Source: JAXDAY01 sp034679345 (GTDB lineage: Bacteria; Eisenbacteria; RBG-16-71-46; CAIMUX01; VGJL01). Taken from it: a stretch of 19,701 bases of DNA. Position 1 is the stretch's first letter. Every line of letters begins with the position of its first letter. The translations under genes and the position numbers were made by a program. The notes beneath the pieces were generated by a model that saw only the letters and a program-made list of their open reading frames with translations, did not search any database and was not told where the DNA came from. Location: positions 1-19,701 of the forward strand of contig JAXDAY010000026.1 in the NCBI GenBank assembly GCA_034679345.1. Direction: 5' to 3'. Below are positions 7,792 through 14,846 of this stretch, piece after piece.

Positions 7792-8412
7792 TTGAGCGAA
7801 TCGGACATCGAACGCTGGATCGACGGCAGGATCGCCTTTCCGATCGTCGTTTCGGGGCCTTCGGGCGTCGGCAAGACGACGCTGGTCGGCCGTCTCCTCG
7901 CGCGCGACCCGCGCTGCATCCGCTCCGTCTCGGTCACGACCCGGGAGAAGCGCCCCGACGAGGCGGAGGGGGCGAGCTACTTCTTCGTCTCCGAGGAACG
8001 GTTCCTGCAGATGAGGCAGGGCGGGGAGTTGGCGGAGTCCGCGATCTATCGCGAGCGCTGGTACGGGACTCCGAAGAGCTTCCTTACCGAGAGGATCGCC
8101 GAGGGCAAGTGCGTCGTCCTCAACATCGAGGTGCTGGGCGGGGCGCAGGTGCGCGCGAGCGATCCCGGCGCGCTCCTGATCTTCGTCCTGCCGCCGTCGT
8201 GGGAAGAGCTGCGAAGGCGCCTGACCAGCCGCGGAACCGACACTGCCGAAGCGATCGAGGGACGGATCCGCCGCGGGCACGAGGAGATCCGTTCGATCGG
8301 CGACTACGATTACGTCGTGATCAATGACGATCTGGACGCCTGCGTCGCCGATCTGGCCGCGATTGTCCGGGGTGAGCGCCGCCGACGCGCGCGCCTCGAT
8401 GGAAGGAGCTGA
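7792..8412 (+). CDS. gmk: guanylate kinase
   Basis: Guanylate kinase phosphorylates GMP to GDP with ATP in the cytoplasm. The P-loop GPSGVGKT is at residues 22-29. It is followed by SVTTREKRPDEAEGASYFF (GMP-binding region), WYGTP at 90-94, and the lid/arginine region RRRLTSRGTD at about 141-151. The length of 206 residues is typical. No ATG gives a sensible N-terminus; the TTG at 7792 has GGGA upstream and starts just before the first conserved strand. The open frame extends further back into yicC, but those codons are the yicC shadow. The motif usually read as LDIDVQGA is LNIEVLGG here, a conservative change at two acidic positions. The AAGGAG for coaBC lies inside the last codons of this gene. 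Confidence 0.95.
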   Translation: MSESDIERWIDGRIAFPIVVSGPSGVGKTTLVGRLLARDPRCIRSVSVTTREKRPDEAEGASYFFVSEERFLQMRQGGELAESAIYRERWYGTPKSFLTERIAEGKCVVLNIEVLGGAQVRASDPGALLIFVLPPSWEELRRRLTSRGTDTAEAIEGRIRRGHEEIRSIGDYDYVVINDDLDACVADLAAIVRGERRRRARLDGRS

Positions 8413-8415
8413 ACG

Positions 8416-9678
8416 GTGGAGTCCACGGAGCGCAATCCGCGTCGCGTCGTTCTGGGCGTTTCGGGATCGATCGCGGCGTACAAGGCCGCGGAGATCATCC
8501 GGCTCTTCCGGAAGGCGCGGGTGGATGTCCACGTCGTCATGACACCGTCGGCCCAGCGCTTCATCGCCCCCTTGACGCTCGGAACGCTGAGCGGGCACCC
8601 GGTCACCGTCGACATGTTCGCCGCCGAGACCGGAGGGGCGTACATGGAGTGGGGGCGCGAGGAGAAAGGTGGGATCGCGCATATCCAGGCGAGCCGCGAA
8701 TCGGAGTTGATCGTCGTCGCCCCGGCGACGGGGAATCTCATCGGGAAAGTCGCCCATGGCATCGCCGATGAGCCTCTCTCGACCATGATCCTCGCTTCCT
8801 CGGTCCGCGTTCTCTTCGCGCCGGCAATGAACACGCGGATGTGGGAGAACCCCGCCACACAGGCGAACGTCCGCGCCCTGATCGGCCGAGGCTATCGCTT
8901 CGTCGACCCTGAGGAGGGGGATCTGGCATGCGGCGAGTTCGGGCGGGGCAAGATGGCCGAACCAAGGGAGATCGTCGATCAGGCCCTGCGCCTCCTGGGG
9001 CCGGGCCGGCCCGAGCTCCCGGCGGTGCTCGTCACAGCAGGCAGAACGGAGGAAGCCCTCGATCCGGTCCGCTACGTGTCGAACCGCTCGAGCGGGAAGA
9101 TGGGCTTCGCGATCGCGGAGGCGGCGCGCGATCTGGGGTATCCGGTGACGCTGGTCCATGGAGCCGTCTCGGAGCCCCTCCCCCTGGGAATCGAACGGGT
9201 CGAGGCGCGCACGGCGCTTGCGATGATGCAGGCGTTGAAGAAGCTCTCCAAGTCGCACCCGATCCTGATCATGGCCGCGGCGGTCGCCGACTATCGAGCC
9301 GAGAAGCCGAGCAAGTCGAAGATCGCCTCGGGCAAGAAGGGGTTGGCCATCGATCTCGCGCCCAACCCCGACATCCTGGAGGGGCTTGCGAGGGATCGAG
9401 CCGGGCGGATCACGGTGGGCTTCGCCCTGGAGACCGGCGGAGGGCTCGCCCGGGCGCGCGAGAAGATGCGCCGCAAGGGATGCGATCTCATGGTCATGAA
9501 CGACCCGACGCGCCCCGGCAGCGCCTTCGGCGGCGACACGAACGAGGTCGTTCTCCTGCGCTACGATGGCGGCGAGGAACGGCTGCCGCTCATGACGAAG
9601 TATGAAGTGGCCCGAGAGATCCTCGCACGAATCGAGCTGCTCGCGACCGCTCCGGCTCGGAAGGGAAAGAAGAAGTGA
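8416..9678 (+). CDS. coaBC: bifunctional phosphopantothenoylcysteine decarboxylase / phosphopantothenate-cysteine ligase
   Basis: The protein performs two consecutive coenzyme A steps: CTP-dependent joining of cysteine to phosphopantothenate (CoaB) and FMN-dependent decarboxylation (CoaC). The CoaC half shows GSIAAYKA at 17-24, catalytic His89, the substrate motif PAMNTRMW at 136-143 and active-site Cys172 in LACGEFGRGKMAEP. The CoaB half shows VTAGRTEEALDPVRY, then NRSSGKMG at 223-230, AAAVADY at 287-293, a Lys-Ile pair at 302-303, NPDIL at 317-321, and a C-terminal MVMNDP with FGGDTNEV. At 420 residues it is a full-length fusion. The GTG start has AAGGAG at 8403-8408, and the gmk stop is three bases upstream. 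The C-terminus is lysine-rich (RKGKKK). rpoZ, often located between gmk and coaBC, is not present. Confidence 0.97.
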   Translation: MESTERNPRRVVLGVSGSIAAYKAAEIIRLFRKARVDVHVVMTPSAQRFIAPLTLGTLSGHPVTVDMFAAETGGAYMEWGREEKGGIAHIQASRESELIVVAPATGNLIGKVAHGIADEPLSTMILASSVRVLFAPAMNTRMWENPATQANVRALIGRGYRFVDPEEGDLACGEFGRGKMAEPREIVDQALRLLGPGRPELPAVLVTAGRTEEALDPVRYVSNRSSGKMGFAIAEAARDLGYPVTLVHGAVSEPLPLGIERVEARTALAMMQALKKLSKSHPILIMAAAVADYRAEKPSKSKIASGKKGLAIDLAPNPDILEGLARDRAGRITVGFALETGGGLARAREKMRRKGCDLMVMNDPTRPGSAFGGDTNEVVLLRYDGGEERLPLMTKYEVAREILARIELLATAPARKGKKK

Positions 9679-10448
9679 GTCAGGCCCGATTGCTCGGACT
9701 GATCCGGATGCAGATGGAACAGGAGCGCCGCAGCGGCATCGCCCAGTGGTGCGATCCTGCTCTCGCGGAGGCGTTGCGCGGCGCGACCGCCCGCCCGACC
9801 AGCCTCCCGAAGCCGCCCGCCGCGCCGGCGCGGACCCCGGGGCCGACGCGGCCCCAGTGGGGACCTCCTCCGCCGCCGACTGGACGGGAGGAGGGCTGGC
9901 GCGAGAGTCTCGCTGCCCTCGAGCGCGAGGCGAAGGGGTGTCGCCTCTGCGGTCTCTGCGAGGAGCGCAATCACGTCGTCTTCGGATCCGGCACCGCGGA
10001 GGTGCCGCTCGTCTTCGTCGGCGAGGCCCCGGGCGCGGACGAGGATCGGCAGGGCTTCCCATTCGTCGGACGCGCCGGGGAGCTCCTCACGCGGATCATC
10101 GCGGCGATCGGCCTCGATCGGAACCAGGTCTATATCTGCAATGTGCTCAAGTGCCGTCCGCCGGGCAATCGGGATCCGCAACCGGAGGAGGTGGCCACCT
10201 GCACTCCCTACCTGGAGCGTCAGCTCTCGATCCTTAAACCGAAGGTAATCTGCACCCTCGGGAAGCACTCGACGATGTACATCACCGGGGAGGGTGCGAC
10301 GATGAAATCCGTGCGCGGCCGCGTCTTCGAGTGGCGGGGCATCAAGGTCGTCCCCACGTACCATCCCGCCGCCCTTCTGCGGAACCCATCATGGAAGGCC
10401 CTCGTCTGGGAGGACGTGCAGAAGGTGCGCGCCCTCCTCGACGCTTGA
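9675..10448 (+). CDS. family 4 (UDGa type) uracil-DNA glycosylase with iron-sulfur cluster
   Basis: The enzyme excises uracil from DNA in base-excision repair. Family 4 features are clear. Four Cys ligands for a 4Fe-4S cluster lie at 89, 92, 160 and 176. Motif 1 is GEAPGADED at 116-124, followed by GFPFVGRAGELL at 127-138 and NVLKCRPPGNRDP at 156-168. A HPAALL motif for DNA minor-groove contact lies at about 230-235. The first 75 residues lack a family match: a short helix containing MQMEQERR and then a Pro/Ala-rich linker, so the catalytic domain begins near residue 75. The GTG start overlaps the coaBC stop as GTGA, implying coupled translation. dnaB starts 49 bases after its stop, so it sits directly ahead of replication and recombination genes. 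Older annotations may call such proteins phage SPO1 DNA polymerase-related. Confidence 0.93.
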   Translation: MSQARLLGLIRMQMEQERRSGIAQWCDPALAEALRGATARPTSLPKPPAAPARTPGPTRPQWGPPPPPTGREEGWRESLAALEREAKGCRLCGLCEERNHVVFGSGTAEVPLVFVGEAPGADEDRQGFPFVGRAGELLTRIIAAIGLDRNQVYICNVLKCRPPGNRDPQPEEVATCTPYLERQLSILKPKVICTLGKHSTMYITGEGATMKSVRGRVFEWRGIKVVPTYHPAALLRNPSWKALVWEDVQKVRALLDA

Positions 10449-10497
10449 GGTCCCGGCGCGTTCGAACGGGGCAAGAGACCCCAGGGAGTGATGAATC

Positions 10498-11886
10498 ATG
10501 GCGCGGGACGGAGAGTCCGGCGGCGATTCCATCAATCGGATCCCGCCGCAGAGTTTGGAGGCCGAACAGGCCGTCCTGGGGGCGATGCTCCTCGAGAAGG
10601 ACGCCATCGGCCGAGCGATCGAGATTCTCACAGCCGAATGCTTCTATCGCGAGTCGCACAGGAAGGTCTTCGAGGCGGTCGTCTCCCTCTACGAGCGTGG
10701 CCTCTCCGCTGACCTGATCGCAGTCGCCGACGAGTTGCGCGGGCGCGGGCAACTCGACGCCCTTGGGGGCAGCGCGTTCCTCTCCTCGCTCCAGGATCAA
10801 GTCGCGACCGCGGCCCATGTGGAGCATCACTGCAGGATCGTCCTCGAGAAGCACGTGATGCGCGAGCTGATCCGAAGCGGCACCGAGATCGTGCGCAAGG
10901 CCTATGACGGCGGGGGCACGTCGGGAGAGATGATCGACGCCGCCGAGCAGCTGATCTTCGGCATCTCGGATCCCCGCATCAAGCGGGGTTTCACTCCGAT
11001 CCGCAACCTCCTGCAGCGGGCCGTTCAGGTGATCGAGCGCGTCTACGAGAACAAGCGCGCGGTGACCGGCGTGCCCAGCGGCTATTCGGCACTCGACCGG
11101 ATGACGGCCGGCTTCCAGAACTCCGATCTCATCGTGATCGCCGGGCGCCCGGCGATGGGAAAGACGAGCCTTGCGCTGAACATCGCCGAGTACGCGGCGA
11201 CCGGTCCCGAGCGCGTGCCCGTAGGGGTCTTCTCCCTGGAGATGTCGGCCGATCAGCTTGTGCAGAGATTCCTCGCCTCGAGCGCGCGGATCCCGGTTCA
11301 CCGGCTACGCACGGGATTCCTGAGCGAAGAGCAGTGGCCGCACCTGATCAATGCCGCTGGGATTCTCACGCAGGCCCCGATCTTCATCGACGACACGCCG
11401 GCTGCGACGATCATGGAGATCCGGGCCAAGGCGAGGCGCCTGAAGAGCGAGTTCGGCCTCGGACTGCTCGTGGTCGACTATCTCCAGCTTGCGCGCGGCT
11501 TCGCCGACTCCGAGAACCGCCAGCAGGAGATCTCCTCAATCTCCCGTTCATTGAAGGCGCTCGCCAAGGAGCTCAACATCCCGGTGATCGCCCTCTCGCA
11601 GCTTTCCCGCGCGGTGGAGAATCGCGAGGACAAGCGCCCCGTGCTCGCCGACCTCCGCGAGTCGGGAGCGATCGAGCAGGACGCCGACCTGGTCCTCTTC
11701 GTCTTCCGCGAGAAGGTCTATCGCAAGCAGCCCCGTCCCGACGAGATGGACCAGGACGTGGCCGAGATCATCATCGGAAAGCACCGCAACGGGCCGACCG
11801 GATCCGTGCGGCTTCTGTTCAAAGCCGATTTGACCCGATTCGAGACGCTCGAGGAGATCCGCGCCGAGGAGTATTTCCCCGGGTAG
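10498..11886 (+). CDS. dnaB: replicative DNA helicase DnaB
   Basis: This hexameric helicase unwinds DNA at the replication fork and recruits primase. The N-terminal domain (about 13-120) begins IPPQSLEAEQAVLGAML, a standard DnaB start. A linker follows, then the RecA-like domain with Walker A GRPAMGKT at 216-223, catalytic Glu248 (SLEMS), Walker B LLVVDYLQ at 323-330 and SQLSRAVENR. The arginine-finger region KHRNGPTG lies at 428-435. The length of 462 residues is normal and the sequence is uninterrupted, so there is no intein, although dnaB often carries them. The ATG has GGGAG about ten bases upstream. The radA ATG begins three bases after the stop. The 49-bp gap before dnaB is the longest inside the run and could hold an internal promoter, but I see no good match. 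Confidence 0.98.
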   Translation: MARDGESGGDSINRIPPQSLEAEQAVLGAMLLEKDAIGRAIEILTAECFYRESHRKVFEAVVSLYERGLSADLIAVADELRGRGQLDALGGSAFLSSLQDQVATAAHVEHHCRIVLEKHVMRELIRSGTEIVRKAYDGGGTSGEMIDAAEQLIFGISDPRIKRGFTPIRNLLQRAVQVIERVYENKRAVTGVPSGYSALDRMTAGFQNSDLIVIAGRPAMGKTSLALNIAEYAATGPERVPVGVFSLEMSADQLVQRFLASSARIPVHRLRTGFLSEEQWPHLINAAGILTQAPIFIDDTPAATIMEIRAKARRLKSEFGLGLLVVDYLQLARGFADSENRQQEISSISRSLKALAKELNIPVIALSQLSRAVENREDKRPVLADLRESGAIEQDADLVLFVFREKVYRKQPRPDEMDQDVAEIIIGKHRNGPTGSVRLLFKADLTRFETLEEIRAEEYFPG

Positions 11887-11889
11887 GCG

Positions 11890-13320
11890 ATGGCCGGACC
11901 GAGGGACATGCCTCCGAGGAAGGCCTCGAAACCGCCGCGCAGCGTGTTTCTCTGCGGCGCGTGCGGCGATACGCACGCCCAGTGGTTCGGGCGCTGTCCG
12001 TCCTGCGGCGAGTGGAACAGCCTGAAGGCCTACACGCCGCCGCGTCCGGCGCCTGCCGGATCTCCGGCGCCGGCACGTCGCGGCAGGTCTAGCAGCTCCC
12101 CGGGCGAGCTCCCGCCGCGGCTCTCGGAGATCCCTCTCTCGCCGACCCCGCGACTCGAGACCGGGATCGGCGAGCTCGATCGCGTGCTGGGTGGAGGGAT
12201 CGTTCCCGGATCGGTCATCCTGATCGGAGGCGATCCGGGCATCGGCAAGTCGACTCTCCTCCTGCAGGCCGCTGGGGCCCTCGTCGCCGCGGGCGCTCCC
12301 GCCCTCTACGTCTCCGGCGAGGAGTCGGCGCGTCAGGCCCGGCTGCGGGCCGAGCGGCTCATCGGCGTCCCGGGTGAGATGCGCCTGTTGGCGGAGCAGG
12401 ATCTGGAGACGATCGCCGTAACGATCGAAGCGCTCGCTCCCACGGTCGTCGTCATCGATTCGATCCAATCGGTCTTTCTCCCCTCCGTCCCATCGGCGCC
12501 GGGCTCGCTGCCTCAGGTCCGCGAATCGGCTCTCTTCCTGATGCGGATGGCAAAGGAGCGGGAGATGGCGGTCTGCCTGGTCGGGCACGTGACGAAGGAG
12601 GGGACCCTCGCGGGACCGCGGACTCTCGAGCACATGGTCGACACCGTCTTGTACATGGAGGGGGAGCGATACCAGGCCTACCGAATCTTGCGCAGCGCGA
12701 AGAACAGGTTCGGCAGCGTTCACGAGATCGGCGTCTTCGACATGCGCGACGACGGCCTCCGCGAAGTCCCCAATCCGAGTCAGGTCTTTCTGAGCGAGCG
12801 GACCGCCGGGGCGGTGGGGTCCGTGGTCGTGGCTAGCCTGGAGGGAAGCCGCTCGCTCCTCATGGAGGTGCAGGCTCTCGTGCACGAGAGCCGCTGGACC
12901 ACGCCGCAGCGCGTGGCGATCGGCTACGATGCGCGCCGCCTGGCCGTCCTGCTGGCGGTGCTCGCCAAGCGGGGGGGAGTCGACACAGGCCGCCACGACG
13001 TCTTCGTCAACGTTGCGGGAGGCCTGCGGGTGGAGGAGCCTGGAGTCGATCTCGGAGTGCTCCTCGCGGTCGCCTCGAGCACTCTCGATGCGCCGCCACA
13101 TCCCGACATGGTCGTCATCGGCGAGGTCGGCCTCGGCGGCGAGGTGCGGCGCGTCTCGCATCCGGAGAGGCGGATCTCGGAAGCCGCCCGTCTGGGATAC
13201 GCGCGGGTGCTTCTTCCGGAAGCGAATCGCGCCGATTCGGAACGCCCCGGCGCTCCGCGCCTCGAAGCGGCGCGTTCTGTGGCCGAGGCGCTGGAAGCGG
13301 GGCTCCGCAGGGAGGAGTGA
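11890..13320 (+). CDS. radA: DNA repair protein RadA (Sms)
   Basis: RadA is a RecA-like ATPase that drives branch migration and processes recombination intermediates. A C4 zinc finger uses Cys22, Cys25, Cys36 and Cys39 (CGACGD and RCPSCGEWNS). A proline/serine-rich linker follows. The RecA core has Walker A GGDPGIGKST at 113-122, Walker B VVVID ending at Asp190, and the RadA-specific KNRFG at 271-275. The C-terminal third has a Lon-protease-like fold without the proteolytic Ser-Lys pair, as is usual. The length of 476 residues is slightly above the common 450-460. The ATG at 11890 is three bases after the dnaB stop. Another in-frame ATG at 11908 also works, and I cannot exclude it. The stop overlaps the start of ispD. 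Confidence 0.97.
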   Translation: MAGPRDMPPRKASKPPRSVFLCGACGDTHAQWFGRCPSCGEWNSLKAYTPPRPAPAGSPAPARRGRSSSSPGELPPRLSEIPLSPTPRLETGIGELDRVLGGGIVPGSVILIGGDPGIGKSTLLLQAAGALVAAGAPALYVSGEESARQARLRAERLIGVPGEMRLLAEQDLETIAVTIEALAPTVVVIDSIQSVFLPSVPSAPGSLPQVRESALFLMRMAKEREMAVCLVGHVTKEGTLAGPRTLEHMVDTVLYMEGERYQAYRILRSAKNRFGSVHEIGVFDMRDDGLREVPNPSQVFLSERTAGAVGSVVVASLEGSRSLLMEVQALVHESRWTTPQRVAIGYDARRLAVLLAVLAKRGGVDTGRHDVFVNVAGGLRVEEPGVDLGVLLAVASSTLDAPPHPDMVVIGEVGLGGEVRRVSHPERRISEAARLGYARVLLPEANRADSERPGAPRLEAARSVAEALEAGLRREE

Positions 13321-14066
13321 TGAGCGAAGAACGAGGCAAGCTACCCCAGGGTCATGCCGTCCTGCTGGCGGCGGGTCTCGGCCGTCGGCTCGGCGCCGGT
13401 TCGGCAAAGGGATTCGTCGAGCTGCTCGGTCGTCCCCTCTTGAGCTGGTCGCTCGAGACTTTTGCGAGACACCCTGCGATCGGAGAGATCGTCATCGTGC
13501 TGCCGCCCGGACGCGAGACGCTCGAGCGGTGCCGGGCGGAGGTCATCGATCCGATGCGCCTGGCGCACCGCGTCCGCCTTGCAGAGGGTGGGGGCCGCCG
13601 GCAGGACTCCTCCTACCTCGGGATCGAAGCGTTTTCCGATGAGATTCGGGAGGATCCGGGCGCGCTGGCATTGATCCACGACGCGGCCAGGCCGCTGGTG
13701 TCCGAGTTTCTCATCACGCGCTGTCTACGGGAGATGCTCGCCTGGCCCGACGCGGCGGGATGCCTCCCGGCGCTTCCTGTCAAGGAGACGCTGAAGAAGA
13801 CCAAGGACTCGTGGATCGAGACGACGATCGATCGCGCCGATCTGATGACGGCGCAGACCCCCCAGGCTTTTCGCCTCGGCCCATTGCGGCAAGCCCAGGA
13901 GCGATCGCGCGCCAGCGGACTCGCCGTCACCGACGACGCGATGCTTCTCGAGTCGCTCGGGCTTCGCCTCCGCGTCGTGCCCGGCGACATCGAGAACATC
14001 AAGATCACCTACCCGGAGGACCGGATGCTCGCCGAGCGTCTCATCCGCGAGCGCGAGGCCCGATGA
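13320..14066 (+). CDS. ispD: 2-C-methyl-D-erythritol 4-phosphate cytidylyltransferase
   Basis: IspD couples MEP to CTP in the non-mevalonate route to isoprenoids. The nucleotide-binding loop LLAAGLGRRLGAGSAK at about 15-30 retains the conserved Lys30, though the usual Pro-Lys-Gln is Ala-Lys-Gly. HDAARP is at 120-125, AQTPQAF at 178-184, TDDA at 204-207 and NIKIT near 226-230. The length of 248 residues is slightly longer than average. Two starts are possible, GTG at 13317 and ATG at 13320. I take the ATG because AGGGAGGAG (13309-13317) then has better spacing; it shares one base with the radA stop. The stop overlaps ispF by four bases, the classic ispDF arrangement. Confidence 0.96.
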   Translation: MSEERGKLPQGHAVLLAAGLGRRLGAGSAKGFVELLGRPLLSWSLETFARHPAIGEIVIVLPPGRETLERCRAEVIDPMRLAHRVRLAEGGGRRQDSSYLGIEAFSDEIREDPGALALIHDAARPLVSEFLITRCLREMLAWPDAAGCLPALPVKETLKKTKDSWIETTIDRADLMTAQTPQAFRLGPLRQAQERSRASGLAVTDDAMLLESLGLRLRVVPGDIENIKITYPEDRMLAERLIREREAR

Positions 14067-14548
14067 GCCGCGCGGCCCGGGTGGGAATCGGCTACGACCT
14101 GCATCGACTTGTCCCTGGGCGTCCGCTCTTCTTGGGGACCGTGCGCATCGAAAGCCCCGCGGGCCTGCTCGGCCACTCGGACGGAGATGCCCTTGCCCAC
14201 GCGGTGGCCGACGCGCTCCTGGGCGCCGCCGCGCTCGGGGAGATCGGCGCGCTTTTCCCCGACGACGATCCGGCCGTCGAGGGGATTTCTGGATTACGGA
14301 TCTTGAGCGAGGTCGCCGCGCGCCTGGATTCGGCGGGATTCGAGATCGGCAACGTGGATGCCGTGGTCATCGCCGAGAAGCCCAGGCTCGCCACCCACCG
14401 CGAGGCTATGATCACAGGGATCGCCGCCGCCCTGAGGTGCGATCGCACCCGAGTCTCGATCCAGATCAAGTCGAACGAGGGCGTCGACGCGGTGGGACGG
14501 GGCGAGGCGATCGCGGCGCACGCGGTGGCGAATCTCGTGAGCCGCTAG
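14063..14548 (+). CDS. ispF: 2-C-methyl-D-erythritol 2,4-cyclodiphosphate synthase
   Basis: IspF cyclises CDP-ME 2-phosphate and releases CMP, two steps after IspD in the MEP pathway. Metal ligands Asp12, His14 (GIGYDLHRL) and His46 (GHSDGDALAHA) are present. So are the LFPDDDP substrate loop and a VIAEKPRLATHREAM segment. The C-terminal signature reads SNEGVDAVGRGEAIAAHAV, the NEG-x-D-x-x-GRGE variant rather than the TTTEKLGFTGR of enterobacteria. At 161 residues it is the standard length for this trimer-forming enzyme. The ATG overlaps the ispD stop (ATGA). It is the last gene of the co-directional run, and no terminator with a T-run is evident downstream. Its stop codon shares bases with the stop of a small minus-strand gene. 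Confidence 0.97.
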   Translation: MSRAARVGIGYDLHRLVPGRPLFLGTVRIESPAGLLGHSDGDALAHAVADALLGAAALGEIGALFPDDDPAVEGISGLRILSEVAARLDSAGFEIGNVDAVVIAEKPRLATHREAMITGIAAALRCDRTRVSIQIKSNEGVDAVGRGEAIAAHAVANLVSR

Positions 14549-14667
14549 GAGGCGCTTTTGCCCTTGCGGCGGAGGACGACGGCGAGCTCGACGAGTTCGC
14601 TGACGGCTACCGCGGCGAGCAGGACGAATACCGCGCGCCAGACTGCCGCCATGTCCTCGATCAGCAT
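14545..14667 (-). CDS. small single-helix membrane protein (40 residues), unidentified
   Basis: Most of the 298-bp gap between ispF and the SpoIIE gene is empty of plus-strand genes, but the minus strand has a convincing short frame. The protein begins MLIEDMAAVWR. It then has a continuous hydrophobic helix from about residue 8 to 33, interrupted by Ser23-Glu24 and Glu27 and ending VVLRRKGKSAS. The basic tail suggests it stays on the cytoplasmic side. A GGGAG ribosome site lies eight bases ahead of the ATG, and 34 of 39 sense codons end in G or C, as in the neighbouring genes. The frame stays open further upstream without an ATG, but that part is Arg/Pro/Gly-rich. It converges on ispF, with the two stop codons sharing two bases. 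No family is recognised. A chance open frame cannot be excluded. Confidence 0.45.
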   Translation of the reverse strand: MLIEDMAAVWRAVFVLLAAVAVSELVELAVVLRRKGKSAS

Positions 14668-14680
14668 CGCCAATCTCCCG

Positions 14681-14709
14681 TTGCCCGGAGGCCGGAAGTC
14701 CGGGATGAT
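14681..14709 (+). promoter_or_regulatory. weak candidate promoter for the SpoIIE-type phosphatase gene
   Basis: TTGCCC (14681-14686) and GATGAT (14704-14709) are 17 bases apart and each matches the consensus at four positions. The leader would be about 130 bases. The evidence is pattern only. Confidence 0.25.
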
Positions 14710-14846
14710 CCACGCCCGAGGATCGCAGCGGGGGACGGCGCGCCGGGCGCCTCCTCCGGCCGCGATCGCGGCGGGAGAATGATGACGCGCCGCGGCGACG
14801 GGCGCAAGGAGGATCGAGGCCGGAACATGGAGGACCCTACTCGGCG

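Noticed and set aside
7729..10062. 777-residue minus-strand frame opposite gmk, coaBC and the glycosylase
   Set aside because: It crosses three well-supported genes; its low-complexity Arg/Asp/Pro content marks it as a shadow frame.
10498..11886. Possible intein in DnaB
   Set aside because: The DnaB sequence is continuous from the N-terminal domain through Walker A and B with normal length.
11548..13407. 619-residue minus-strand frame opposite dnaB and radA
   Set aside because: Both genes on the plus strand carry complete catalytic motifs; this frame has none.
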